Source: Otis tarda
Taxonomy: Eukaryota; Chordata; Aves; Otidiformes; Otididae
Assembly: GCA_026413225.1 (NCBI GenBank)
Contig: CM048553.1
Span: 20,584,501-20,648,500, forward strand
Reading direction: 5' to 3'
Length of the DNA stretch: 64,000 nt
Part shown: positions 24,302 through 37,135 of the stretch, piece by piece
Numbering within the stretch: position 1 is the stretch's first letter
Layout: each line of letters opens with the position of its first letter
Position numbers and translations under genes: made by a program
The notes under the pieces: generated by a model
What the model was told of the DNA's origin: nothing
Seen by the model: the letters and a program-made list of their open reading frames with translations, nothing else
Database searches by the model: none

Positions 24302-24326
24302 CCCTCCCCACCCCCCCACCCCTCCC
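24302..24326 (-). other. Strong G-quadruplex motif (G-runs on minus strand)
   Basis: Five consecutive C-runs of 3, 4, 7, 4 and 3 are separated by single bases (24302-24304, 24306-24309, 24311-24317, 24319-24322, 24324-24326). The minus strand therefore carries five G-runs with 1-nt loops, which satisfies the classical quadruplex rule with short loops. It sits within a longer pyrimidine tract (about 24293-24337) ending in 'tttgtcag', which on the plus strand also looks like a 3' splice site. Confidence 0.75.
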
Positions 24327-27300
24327 TCTCTCTTTGTCAGCAGGAGTTTGAAATCTCCCTGGACTGGGGGACTTGAGTTATAGATCATATTTTTTTCTAC
24401 TGAATTGCCATGCCAACCTGAAGAAATATCATGAACTGCTGCCACGAGAGTACCGATTCTCTACTAATCTTTTCATGTATCATGTTCCGTATATTTTGAG
24501 ACTTTAATTGGAAAAAAATTACATTTTGTTATTGTTGTTACAGTAACCACGACTTCTCCCTCCCACAGATCAGTGTGAGATGCAGTTCCTCCCCCACGGT
24601 TGGCTCAGCAAGCCTTAGTTCCTTCTGTGCGCTTTTGTCCCTCGCAGCAGTGGGAGCGGTAAGCAAAGCCCAGGGATCAGCATGGGGTAAACTAGAAGGA
24701 AGATATTCCACCTCAGCGGTAGCTGGTCTCTGAAGCTGTCCTACAGCTGAGCTCAGCAGGCTTTGGAAGTCACTCCAGCTCTATGGCAATACCCACAATC
24801 AGGAAATTAGTCTAGATTATTTTGGATAAGGAATGAACTTCTGAAATTAGTCTCCTGCTGAGCCCTCTAAGGCTCCCATGGAAACAGCTTCCCGTAGGCT
24901 GTGAGACTGTGCAGCTGCAAGTGCACGGGCCCAATGTGTCCTGAGATGGTTGAAGGCTGGATGATCAGGCGATGCGTGGAGGCAAGATTTTGTCCCCTTC
25001 TGGGTGTTGTGGCTTCTGTAAACTCAGAATTGTCACAGGAGAACTCACACTAGGCTCCAGGAAACATTTCTAATAGAGTCTTTATTCCTCTAAAGCTGAT
25101 CTGTGTATGTCTTAAAGCAAACAAGTGAGCAAACAGACTTCAAAAAAATGAAAAAAGTAAAAGCGTAATATTCTTCTCTATGTCTTTGCACTTCAAGTGC
25201 TACCAGTGACACCTAGCCTTTTTAAAGCAAAGTATTGTTTATTTAGAACAAAAGACTGGCTGAGAAATCATATCATAGGCCACTAAACTATCTATATGAT
25301 TTCTGCCTCCTTCCAAGTCTTGCTTTTTTTTTAGTTCAGAGAAAGACTGATCCTCACTGTTCTTGTCACTCCTGTCAGCACTCATTTTGTTTTATTTCAC
25401 CATCCCTATCTTTTGAGCACCATTTTAAGTATTTTTAAAGTCTCTTTCTTACCAAGATAGTCTCTAGAGATTAGGAATGGGATAGGATGCTTATAGATAA
25501 GAGCTTTAGCTATCATCTTTCAGATTTGATCATGATTATTTGTATTGCATTACCTTTTTTTTTGTTATTTCTATAGCTGTTGTTGAAGTAAACAATACTA
25601 AGGCATATAGCAAACATTATACTATAAATAATACCTCATCAGAATTCTTAATTTATTGAATAGTAGGTAGTCCTATCTGGTACAGCATTATCCTATGAAA
25701 TATTGATTAAACATTTGAAAAAGGAAAAATAACAGATGTATAATGTTTAGCTATGCTATTCTATTTTTAGCCTCTTTGTTTAAAGATGTTGGATTTTTAT
25801 TCCACAGAAAATTTGAAATGTGGATTTAATTAGTCATTTTATAGTAATTGTAGATTGATAGTAATAGAATTTTTGTTGAATTTGCTGCAGCACAAAGCAA
25901 AGACACTGTATAGAAAACAGGATGCACAGTGTTCTCTTATTAGGATCCATCATTTGTTATTCTTAACTGTATTTCCTGAGTTAACTGCACATAGTCTGTG
26001 TAGCATAAGGCATTATTTGTCTTAATGTTCCTTGTTTTTTTTATTGAAAATTTTGGTATTTAGGGATACTTTGAGGCCAAGGCTCTGTGGACATGACGCT
26101 GGAGGTGAGGCACCTGTTTTCTTATATTACGTTCCCAGAACAGGCGCATCTCACACAGGTGTCATGTGGTGGTTATAGAGACTTGAGTCATTCCCGGGAC
26201 CACGTAGCAGAGAGAGATTTCCTCTTCTCTAAGATTTTTATTGAAAGCACATTTAGGAAAATGCCAACAATGCAATAAGGATGCATCCCAGTGAAATGAC
26301 ATCCTGTAGGTAAGATAATTCAGAAAAATTTGTAAGTACTCCCAGGATATCCAAACTTTATCTATCCTAAGTCTGCTTTCTGTAACCTAAACCTCTTGAG
26401 ATATATTTAAGCAATCTATGAAAATCTTGAAATCCGTGCTGTGTAGCATGTTTTACTTATCTGTATGTATGCAAAGCCCTGGTGTTTTAACATTGTCTTG
26501 AAATCTGGAGGTCTCAATTCAGTTGCAGAAACACAGGTGTTTCTAGTGTGTCCTTGAAATGTGCCAGGAATCTGAAATCTTTGTTTGTGATAAGGATGTA
26601 CTGTGCCTTTGGATGACTTTCAGTGCCTGTATTTGGGCAATAGGATTGAGATCAGAGTGTGTCTTGCTAAGTTACCTGGTCTCAAAGTGTAGCACTTGTG
26701 GAGTCTTCTCAAAACAGCACAAACAAGCCTAGGTGGAACTACTTAGGAATTCTGAATCTTATGTCATCAAACTACGATAAAAGAATTAATACTTCCAAAA
26801 AACTTATCTCCTCAAATTCTTAATCTTAGTACAGGAGAAGGCCAGAAGTAGAGTCAATGACATAAGGATAATGAACATCTATTGCCCATTTAAATTCTTG
26901 CATCAACATTATGCTTTTAACTTTCTCTTTCATGTAAGGAGATATATCTCAGCAGCTCAGCTAGAATAGTCTGGCTCTATTCATATCACAAATAACAGGA
27001 AATAGTTGGCAGAAAAAGAAACATAATAAGGAACTTTACAGCTCTGTAGATTCCAGGATATAATTACATGTATTGATTAATTAAACAGTAGCAGGCAGTT
27101 CTCTGAGGCACTAGGAATCTATTGTCTATACTAGTAAGCTGTTAGCATGGTCTTATGTATGGTTGTGGTGATTCCCAAAGGTGATTTGGTTGAGGATGCT
27201 CTTCTATAGGACACTTTACCTACGTCTCTAAAGCCATTCTGTTTTGGCTGGCCTTGGTGCCAGAGAGTAATTCTGGCGCTGTCTAATTTACTGATACAGA

Positions 27301-29078
27301 CATAGCTGAAGAGTTGGCAAAACACCAAGTTCCAGCCCATTTTCTTGATACTATCCATACAGCAAAAGAGATGATCCCATGTTAAGTGGTAAAAATTCTT
27401 CATAGAAACCTTAAAAACATCAACAAAAACCTCCCTTTCATCCAGGAAAAAAAAATCTAGTAGAGTTTCACTCTAGAAATTCTTTGTTAAATCCCCAGTT
27501 TTTTACAATGGTTTGTTTTGTTAGGTTTGTTCCACAAAAATTTATTGCATGAAGTTGTATTTTTATTATGGAGGAAAACAAGAAGAGAGATGATCTTTAT
27601 TGATCATTAACGTAAAACTCAGTTGCAAAAAAAATCAATCTTTTTCAGCAGTCTTGGAGTGTTGGAAATTAAATGAACGACAGGCCTTGTGGTATCATCT
27701 TGTAGAAAAGATCTGAAGTTTGTTTTTAATATCATTTTCACTTCAAATCAACTTAATTGTAGAGTCATCAATATGGTTGATTAAATATCTATAATACTCC
27801 TGACCCAACAATAAACTTGGTATGAAATATTTCATTGGCTTATCTTCATTTGTGAAACATGACATTATAAATTGAATTACAGCATCATCTATACTTAACC
27901 TTGTGTATGCACACACGCACAAACATGCACACATTTTTTTCAACCAAAATAGTTTGTCTCATGAAATATCTTTTATAATTATGAAAATGATTTTTATTTC
28001 TAGTTAAAGAAAAAGATTTGATTTTACCAAATTGATGCATCACAACAACGTTAAATTCTAATTTATTAAAAAAGACCCATGCTTGATGTCAATACTAAAT
28101 TATGTTTCCCTCTATTCATTATCGGCTTATGGTTCGTTAGGCCATTACATTTTTAAACCCTAGTCCTTCCCTTGCTAGTTTCAACAAAGCTACTGAATTT
28201 AAATCTTTACATACTGCCACAGCTCTCCCCTTTGTGATTAGTAGTATAATTATGAATCGTCATTACCTGGTTATTTCCATTACCTGCTTGATTTCCATTA
28301 CACAAAATCTCTGCATTTCATTAGTGGTCTAAGCTGTAAATTTAGCAATAAGTTTGTTTTTAAAATTCAAGGGTAATTGCTTCAAGCAAAGCTTAGTAGT
28401 TAGCATAGCCTGTAACAATTTTTAAACTCAGAAATAGGGAAAATGTTTACACAACAGCTTTACAGGAAAAATAAAAAGAAAGTGGCCTAATTCCAGCCAT
28501 GGTAAAATGTTACAATTCTAGTACTGACATGGTAGTGAACATTTCTGCTGGCTATAACCTTGCTGTTGGGATCTATTGAGCTGTGTTGTGACCTTCACTG
28601 CACGTGTTACATGAGAAGGTAACCAGGATTGTGGTTGGTGTCTCTGCAAAAACTTATGTACATTTTTGCTGAGCTTAGACATGTGGGTACAGTATTTGGT
28701 ACCTTTAGCTCAAGCTCTTAGCAGTCTTACAGAAAGAAAGTATTGATGGAAAGTCTTCAACGTTTTAGGTCAAAGGTTTTATTCTTCAAAAATTATTAAG
28801 TCGCTTCCTATCAGGTAAGCAACTTTCCCAGGTTTTAGCTAAATTATAATCTCAAGAAAAACAGCTTTTGTAGTGGAAGTGCTGATGAAAGCTTAACATT
28901 ATTATGCAGCCATGCATAGCTAATAAATGACACCATCTTTCCTAGTAGCTTTTTTTTTGTTTGCATGTAGTAGGTAATTATTAAAGCTGTCTGATCTTAT
29001 TCCAATCAGAAATTCCTAAATGCCTTGAGCTCTGTTTTCTTGTTGTGTCAAAGGAGGACTGAATGATTTGCTGTGGTC

Positions 29079-29100
29079 TCAGCCTGGTATCCCAGGCTGA
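29079..29100. repeat. Perfect short hairpin, 9-bp arms, 4-nt loop
   Basis: TCAGCCTGG (29079-29087) and CCAGGCTGA (29092-29100) are exact reverse complements around TATC. Pairing does not continue outward. No function is inferred. Confidence 0.6.
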
Positions 29101-29802
29101 TGAAATTCTGTCTGGGATTTTATAAAGGAGCCAAAGATGAAGCAGGTAACCAGCTCCTTGGTTTGCCACCCATAGGCACTACAGAATATCCCAGACACTG
29201 GGGATTGCCTGCCAGTGTGCTCAGATTAGTGAGTTGACTTCAGCGAGAATTTTGGCATGGGCACAAATCCAGTTCAGAGAAGTGGCAAAAACAATGATTT
29301 ACTGTGTATTGTAATACCAAAATACTATTGTGACGAAACATGAAAGGTGAATTTCTTTAGCTAGGGATGAATAGTATTGGCCTACCTGCTAAGTATAAAT
29401 GGACCAGTCACAAAAATCTTTGGGATTCCTGGCAAAAGACAGAAGTACATTTTGGCATGGTGCTTGTACAATACTCCTTCTAATCTTTCCTGTGAAAAGG
29501 ACAGGAAAAAGGCGAATCAACTCTTATATTTATCTTCATCTCTGCTTACATTGTACTTCATATCTAGCTTCAGAACTCATATTTTTAAACAAAATAAAAA
29601 GGATGAGCACAATGAGAAAGGGAATAAATATCACATTTGTTTTTAATCCAAGGTCATACTTGTTTTATTCTGTGCCCTCTTTCATTCTTTTATTTAGCTC
29701 AAACATTAGCAGGATTATGGCTCTAATTTTCATTTTCATTATAGATACTTTTGAGGCACTGTCTCATCCCAGCCCAGAGCTTTGACCACCTGTACACACA
29801 AA

Positions 29803-29832
29803 TACTCCAGGCTCGGCCAGCTACCTGGAGTA
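29803..29832. repeat. Perfect inverted repeat, 9-bp arms, 12-nt spacer
   Basis: TACTCCAGG (29803-29811) and CCTGGAGTA (29824-29832) are exact reverse complements around a 12-base GC-rich spacer. It lies about 700 bp from the hairpin at 29079. Confidence 0.55.
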
Positions 29833-32800
29833 CAGCATTTGATTTTGTTCTGCTCTCTTTCTGTTTTCCCCCTGCATTACCATGCAGGACAAGACAACAG
29901 ATAGTAGGCACAGGTTGATCGGGTGGCACAGGGAGACCTGGGATGTACAGACTGGCATTTCTTAAACAGGAGAGCATTTGGGCTCCATGTCACAGAGGCT
30001 GCACGTGCTCCAAAGGACACCAGGGAACATGGGGGATGGTGTACTCAAGTCTCATTTTGATCTAAGGGACAGCAAAGATACTTCTGGACCAGACATTTAT
30101 GGCCATAATGAAATATAATGCTTCACAAGTACAATTATACAAAGATTTAAAAAATTAATTGTATATAGCTAGTTCAGTGCTATTCCACTGTGACTGTACA
30201 CAGTATACGTAATTCGTATCTACATAGTGGGTAAATACAGTATACACGAAACATACAACTGCAGTTGTTTTAGTTTTCACACATCACCTCCGTCTTTATA
30301 GGACATTCTGTAAGGAAACTCTGTTACAGTGAACATCAGAGGAGAAACACCCTGCTGCCTCCAAGGGCCTGACATTTGTTCTTTCTCACCTGGCTATTTT
30401 GCTTAATCTAGAGTGAATGTTATTATGCCTTGTTGTGTATGACATTCCCTGTGTATATGAACTGCAGCCAGTCCCATTACCAATCTGATACGTTAACTAG
30501 CCATTGCTTTACTCCTGAGAATTTTCTGAACCTATAAAACCATTTTGCTTTGTGAAATAGCTGAGTTTTTATTTTTCTTTAAAAGACAGTCACAAAGGAA
30601 ACTAGAGGCATCAGTATGTGATCTCCAGTTTTAAAAAGTGCTGAGCAGACAACATTTGACATTTATTAACCTTAGTTTAAAAAAAAGCAGTATCTTAAAC
30701 TGGAAGCCTTAAATGTCATCCTTTTGGTTTTTACCTTGAAGTGGTAGGAATTATAGCTTCCAAAAAATAACTAGCAGTTTGCAGCAGGCAAATGAGTGAG
30801 GTAGACTGCAAGGAGTCTTTTGTCATCGTTATTAATAGCACCTTACATTTTCTGTAACATCTTTTATCAGTCTCCAAGACTGATCTGTGCTATTTACCAG
30901 ACATGGTTTATTTTTTTAAATTCTGTTTTTGTGAAGCTTGCTGGAATATTAAGCCATGACAAACATAAATTACATTTAATAATTATGCTAAACATGCATT
31001 CAAATCTGTCACACAACAAGCAGAAGTGTCTAAGAAGCATTTTAAAGCACTACATTAATTTATTCTAAAACGTGATAATGTCTTACATTACATTAAAAAT
31101 GCTTTGTTGAGTGACCCTGAAAGGCTTGCTGAACAAAGGCAGAAAGGTTTTTAAAATTATGAGAGTTAGAAATAAAAGTAAATCATAGCTTTGCGCACCA
31201 GATTGTTGTGTATGACATCCTTTGTAACAGAGAGGTATGAACACCAAATCATTTGATGCACCTAGCTGAAGGAATGAGCAGTGAGATCAAATTAAAGTCT
31301 GGAAAAATAAATATGAATATTTATGAGAGATCTGGAAGGAGGAAATAGCCTTGTGATGAAAAATATCATTACTTCCTAGCTTGGTGGAATAGGTTTTGTA
31401 GGTTGCTGTCACTTTGGTAGGTATCTACTTGTCTGTTGAGTTGTCTGGACAGGATAGATCCTCCCTGGCACAAGAACAGGAGGATCTGATGTCTTTGCAG
31501 AGATGTTTTTCACAGATGAATTCTGCAAAACCCGCATTGACATGCTTTATGGCCACAGCTCTAAGAAGCAGCGAAAATTTACAGGACAACACAAGAAGGG
31601 ACTGGGGAGTAGAAAGAAATGCGTTCTCTCTCATATGACACCATCAAGATTGTGTCAGAAAGTAAGTAAAAATAATACATAAAGAATTATTTCTAGAAAT
31701 AGTTCATCCTTAACAAGGGTAACTACAGCCTGGTAGTTTTTTGTCTTTCTAACATCATAGAAATCGCTGTTGTAGAACTGGAGTCCTGCCTGCAAGAGAG
31801 GACTCTCTGACAGATCTCAGGTTTGTTGTTCTCTGAGATAGTATTTCTCTAACCGCCACTGCAGAGAATAGTGTGTCTTGAAAGGCTCTTGGAAGAGTAT
31901 ATTTTACCAAAATTTTAATGTGTCCAATCTCCCTTTTCACCTTTCACACAAGAGGCACTCCCTGGCACAGCAGAGGTCTGACATGGGGGCATTAAGACTG
32001 TTGAGAAGCAAGCAGGGGACAGATTTTTTCAATATTTAGGTATATTATTTTGGTATTAATAGACATTACAACTGTTTCCATTTTAGTCTATCAGTGTATT
32101 AAACCAGGGTCTCAGTTGTCAAAAATGTTGATCACTAGTACTGAAAATTAAATATTTAAAAAATACTGTGAATTTGGGAAACAAGTCTTGAGCAGTGAGA
32201 TACTCCAAAAAGCGATGTTTACACTGGAAGTCTTGGATCTGCAATTTCCCCTCAAAGTTTGCAAGGACTCATTGGAACTTTATGTAAGGTATTTGCTTTA
32301 GAAATCTGCTGTGGGATACTTGATACTGTGGCCTGAAGCTGATAGTTTCGAGTGGATAAGTGAAGAGCTCTATAGTTTTGACTGTGCTTATAATTTACTC
32401 ATAGCCTCATCTCAGGCCTTCGTCACAAGCCATTATAGCATTGCCCCACAGCAGTGACCCATTACTCTCCTGGAGGTGATAAAAACTTCCAAAATTTCCA
32501 TGTATTTTTGTGATCTATGGCTTTATAAAGGACAATCCGATCCCTACTGTAACAATAATAAAATTTCCTCACTGACAAATTTTGCCTATCATGCCATTTA
32601 AGTTTCATTTTTATAGCTGGGAGTTCAAGTGAATACCACAAAGTAAGAAACTGAAGTAGAACATTGTTTAAATTTCCTCTGGCTGTTTAGATAGGTAGGT
32701 ATGAGCAAGGAGTAACCGCATTTTGTTTGCAATACAGACAGAAAACTTAAGAGGATAATACGGAATTTCTAGATTAACAAATTGTGGCAGCAGGTTTAAT

Positions 32801-35800
32801 GCTTCACTGACGAAACAATTCATAGTGCCACTTCATGGATAGATTCATTGTAGGAATCCACATAGTTAGTCATAGAGTTGAGCTTAGTGTTAAGAAACTC
32901 CACTCCAGACCAGACTTTATTGCAGTCTGCACTGCCGTGTTAAATTAAGGTTACAGTTTGCACTTGCATCCACACATCTGACTGCCTACACCGCCTGCTT
33001 ATTGATTTATACTGCGACTAATGTCTGGAGCAAACCAGACAATTTACCAGGTGGAGAAAACATAGGCACAGAAAATTGAGTCCTGCCTTTTTAGGCTGGG
33101 GCAGCTCCAATCTCTCAAATCACAGTGTGTAAAACTTGGATTATTCTTTGTCATAATTAGCTTCTTAGTACAGATTAGAACAGCATAGCAAATCCCTCCT
33201 CAAATCCTCACCAAGTGAGTCTGGTATTGTGATTTCTCCTGGGGCTGTATCTGAACAATATGCATTTTTCTTTTCATTCTTTCTCTCTGCACACCAGTGC
33301 TTCTGATTTTTACCAAGACAGCAAAGAGTGAAAGAACAGAAAAGAAATAAGGCTGAAACATTGCCTTATTTTACTGCTTTAGAGTGTTCAGGATTACGCA
33401 GGAAGAGAAAAAACAACCCTCAAGAACACTCAAACCAGTGTTGATTTCTTTCCAGATGTTTCTAACATCATAGCATTTCACTCTGGACAGAGCCTGAGGT
33501 CAGCTGTGTTTTTTTCATTTCAGCTAATTTCCTGTATTCCAGTAAATTTGCTTCTGATTCCAGTTAATGGCAGAAAATACATTTATGCAATTTGAAACAT
33601 GAATTTAACAGTACTTTTTCTAACCCAACAATACAGTTTATCAGTCAAGCTCATGAATGTTTGTCAGACAGGTTGATAGGCCATCCAGACGATTTTGTCC
33701 ATCTCTCACTGAAAATTTTCCTTTCTTTTTTTTTTGTTTGTCGCTTTACTGCCTGCTACTGACAAAATATTTCTCAAAAAAATAGGTAATTTCTATGTAA
33801 TCAGCCATCTAGCCATCAGAACTTGCATCTCCAAAGTAATCAATGCCTTTTATTCCACATTACCATGGAATTATTGAATTTCTGGTGCACATCCTCCTAT
33901 TAAACTCATTATACCTTCACTTTTGCAAAAACTGGGGGTTATGAACTGCTGGAAGTGCAGTCCCATTTCCAAACAATTGCTCGGTTGGCGATGTTGTTAG
34001 CAGTGCAGGGTGGCAAATTGCTCAGACTACCCAGATTACGTATCATTCGTACTCCGAAACAGCTAAGGATTGAGATGACTTCCACTTGCATAGTTACTAA
34101 AAAAGTTTTCTACAAAGATATTTGTAAGAAATTCTCTGTATGCCAACAATAAAAATATTTTCAGGCATTATGCTTTATTTTTTTGTGTATATTCTCTTTA
34201 ATAAGGGACTGATTCTGTCCCTGGATGTATGTAAAATGAAACAAGCTCTGTGCATGTGTAAGGTGTGATTAGAGATTTCTGGTTTTTAATTTGAAGTCTG
34301 TTCTCCCTGACCTTTCAACAGAAATGAGTTACTCATAATGCCTATGTGGCTCCAGAGTCTAAAAATACACCTGTAATATAGATCTGAGTTGCAGAATATA
34401 TGGTGTCAAACAAATATTATTGTCCCCTTAAGACTTCATTCTGTGAATAAAAACAGGGTAATAGCTCTTTAACATGCTTGCTAGAAATCTCTGTCCTGAT
34501 CAAAACTTTTTTTTTTTCTTATGAATAAGGGTTTCACAATGGAAAAGGGGGAGTATGATTCAGTGTTCTTTAAAAAAAATCACTACTTCTAGATATTTAA
34601 AAAGTGAAATTCAGAAAAATCCTGATGCATTCCTGTATTTATGGAAGTGCTTGGCCTGAGAGTGAGAGTATTATCTGTTTAGACCTTCTCATCTCCTGAG
34701 AAAATGAGAAAGAGAGAAAGTAACTTCCATTTCTTAAAATTATACCTTTCACAAAGTAAGTTTCTCTTTAATTAAGAGAAAGCTACATGTATATTTCCTA
34801 TCTGAAAAATATCTAGATAATGGAAAAATAAATATGGGGAATTTAATCTGAATTCTTTCTCCCTTCCTACTACTGGAACTCAGATTTTTTTTTGAAAATT
34901 AGATGAGAAAACACCAAAAATTGTCAAAATGCTTGAATTTTTTGCAATGATGTTATAATTTATTAGGACTAAAAAAATTTAGGGAATATTTCTATATGTA
35001 AATTTGCCAATTTCCGTTCAATTTTTAAAGGTGTATTTTTACATTATGACTTTAGAACTATTTTAGAAGTCACTGAACTCTGAAAAAAATATTCTTTCAA
35101 AATGACCAGATTCAGACGGGTTAAGTTCAACCAGATTTCCTCTTTTCAATGTCTCTTCTCCTTTGAAAAGCAGCTGAAGGTTAGTGTCAGGCAGTAGCAA
35201 GCACCAGGAATAACACACTTGTGTTGATATAAATTAGCTGCTGTGGATTCAAAAGTCTTCTTAGGAGAATGGAGGAGGTGGTAATGATCTGGGCAAAATC
35301 TCTCTTGGATCTGATTGGGAGACTGAGCTTATCAAGGAAGAGAGGTTTTTATCTCATCAGGTAAAAAACTGGTATTTATTATTATTTTTTAAAAAGGGTC
35401 ATATTAAGATCACATGTGAAATTTTAAAAAATATTTTTATAACTTGAAAAGTTTGGTTTTCTGAGGCTCTATCTTATTTTGAAAATTGCGTGTTTTCAAG
35501 TTTTTACAAGTACTCAAAAGATTTATGAAGTGTTTAACAAAAACTGTGTCAGTTTGTGTTCCAGACTCTGAAGTTGCGTGAATACTTAATCTTTCTATGG
35601 ATGATGTATTCCAATGTTCTAAGTTTCATTTAAACAACAGTCTTTCATGCAAATGGTCTCCTTTTGTCATCATACCCAAAAATAAAGTGCAGCAAGTGAC
35701 TCTTGACTTCTTGCCAGTTGGTCCATTATGACTAATATACTTTATATTCCAGATCTATTGAGCTGTTCTTGTCTGTGAGTATGGTAAGTTACCCTAAAAT

Positions 35801-36665
35801 TGTGCTTCTGTTTGTGTATATTGATTTATTTAAATGTATTTAGCCAGAAGCATCCAAAAAGATAAACTGCTTCATTTTGTTATTATTTTTAAAACTAGAG
35901 TTGAAAGTGCATCATATAGCAAACACATGGTGACCAGGAGGCAAGCGAGAAGAGACTGATTCTGTAGTCTGAGTTGTGGTCCTTGTACCAAAGGTTTTTA
36001 TGGCTGTTACAGTTTGCTTTTTTTTCCCCTGGCTGTCTAGTCTCAACGCTTAGGTGAGATGAAATACGTAAATGGTGTTTCCTGTAGAAGCAACACAGTC
36101 TCCTGAGCCAGCCCTGAGTGGGGTTTCTGAGCTCTGAAGAGGAGTCAGAGGTCAGATAAGTGCTGGTGGCTAGTGAACTGGGTTTTGGGTATCCCTCACA
36201 TGGCATCTACTTTTCTCTGGGAATCTATAGAAACCTCAGCTTCTGGCTTTGGGTTTTGGCTTCTCACCCATAAATCCAGGTATATAAAAAAAAAAAATAC
36301 ATGAAAAAAAAATTACACTGCCTAAAGGCCAGATTGAGAGCTCAACGAATTCCTGGACTTTGAATTCAGGATGTCTTGAATCTATATTCAAACTACCCAG
36401 ACTGTTGACATGGAATAGCTAAGCTGTTAAAGGGTTACACCGCAAATATAACTTTACTGTGAGCTACTATGGGTATAAATCACAATGACAGAAACAATTT
36501 AAAAAAAAATGAAAGGGATAAAAGAAAACTTCAGAAAGAGTTGGTGATTGGATTAATATTGGATTAATATCTTTAGGGGGAAGAATCCCTGCCACATCAG
36601 CACTGGAGAAGTCTACCAAGACACCTTGATTAATAGGAAATATACCCAAATGTGTAAGCGCAGAG

Positions 36666-36757
36666 ATAATTTTTATAATTCGGAAATTTTGTAAATAAAT
36701 AAAAATTATTATAATTTTAATTAATTATAATTATAATTTTTATAATTCTGAAGTTTT
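36666..36757. repeat. 25-bp direct repeat flanking an A/T-only block
   Basis: The stretch at 36666-36690 is repeated at 36733-36757 with two mismatches (shared core ATAATTTTTATAATTC). The 42 bp between them contain only A and T apart from one G at the left edge, with self-complementary runs such as TTTTAATTAATTATAA. The right copy ends 17 bp before the 3' terminus of the CR1 copy that starts at 36775. Confidence 0.65.
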
Positions 36758-36774
36758 AGAAAATATCTGCTGAA

Positions 36775-37135
36775 ATCATAGAATAGTTTGGGTTTTGGTC
36801 ATCTAGTCCAACTCCCTACAAGGAGCGGGGACATCCCCGACTAGATCAGGTTGCTCAGAGCACCATTCAACCTGGCCTGGAATGTTTCCAGGGATGGGGC
36901 ATCCGCCACCTCTCTGGGCAACCTGTTCCAGTGTTCCACCACCCTCAGTGTAAAAAATTTCTTCCTTATATCCAGTTTGAATCTACCTCCTTCTATTTTA
37001 AAACCGTTACCCCTTGTCCTATCAGAACAGACAACAGGCCCTGCTGAAGAGTTTCTCCCCATCTTTCCTATAAGCTCCCTTTAGGTACTGGAAGACCCCT
37101 GTAAGGTGTTCCTGGAGCCTTGTCTTCTCCAGACT
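36775..37135 (-). mobile_element. CR1 LINE, 5'-truncated 3' end
   Basis: The minus-strand 3' part of a CR1 element. The plus strand opens with the complement of the octamer end (AATCATAGAAT at 36775), then 'catctagtccaactccct', then the 3' UTR and the end of the reverse-transcriptase ORF (ORF2), fading out after 'cttctccagactga' at about 37135. A short deletion removes part of the usual 'ggaagggacctt' block near 36792. About 360 bp survive of an element that is several kb when intact, so it is immobile. Confidence 0.93.
36841..37062 (-). pseudogene. CR1 ORF2 C-terminal remnant
   Basis: A 73-codon open frame holding the last part of CR1 ORF2. The characteristic C-terminal block DRTRGNGFKIEGGRFKLDIR is followed by KFFTLRVVEHWNRLPREV and an ending of the ARLNGALSNLI type. 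This tail follows the reverse-transcriptase domain in intact elements. No endonuclease or catalytic RT motif is left, so it encodes nothing functional. The frame begins at an internal Met rather than a true start. Confidence 0.88.

Larger units (their letters stand above)
22798..36774. other. Unique AT-rich non-coding DNA, no gene recognised
   Basis: About 14 kb without a recognisable gene or transposon. The longest open frames are 128 codons (29399-29785, plus) and 103 codons (35895-36206, minus), both unassigned. Notable local structure: a C-rich G-quadruplex complement at 24302-24326, perfect hairpins at 29079-29100 and 29803-29832, an exon-like stretch at 31501-31661, an 11-bp tandem duplication at 36547-36568, and an AT-only block framed by a 25-bp direct repeat at 36666-36757. 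A short CA-rich patch lies at about 27905-27932. Confidence 0.6.

Noticed and set aside
27131..27403. 90-codon minus ORF that looked protein-like
   Set aside because: No recognisable family or motif and no splice context beyond chance; length is expected at random in this composition.
29399..29785. 128-codon plus ORF
   Set aside because: Overlaps another open plus frame (29377-29646). Low-complexity hydrophobic peptide from AT-rich DNA, no recognised domain.
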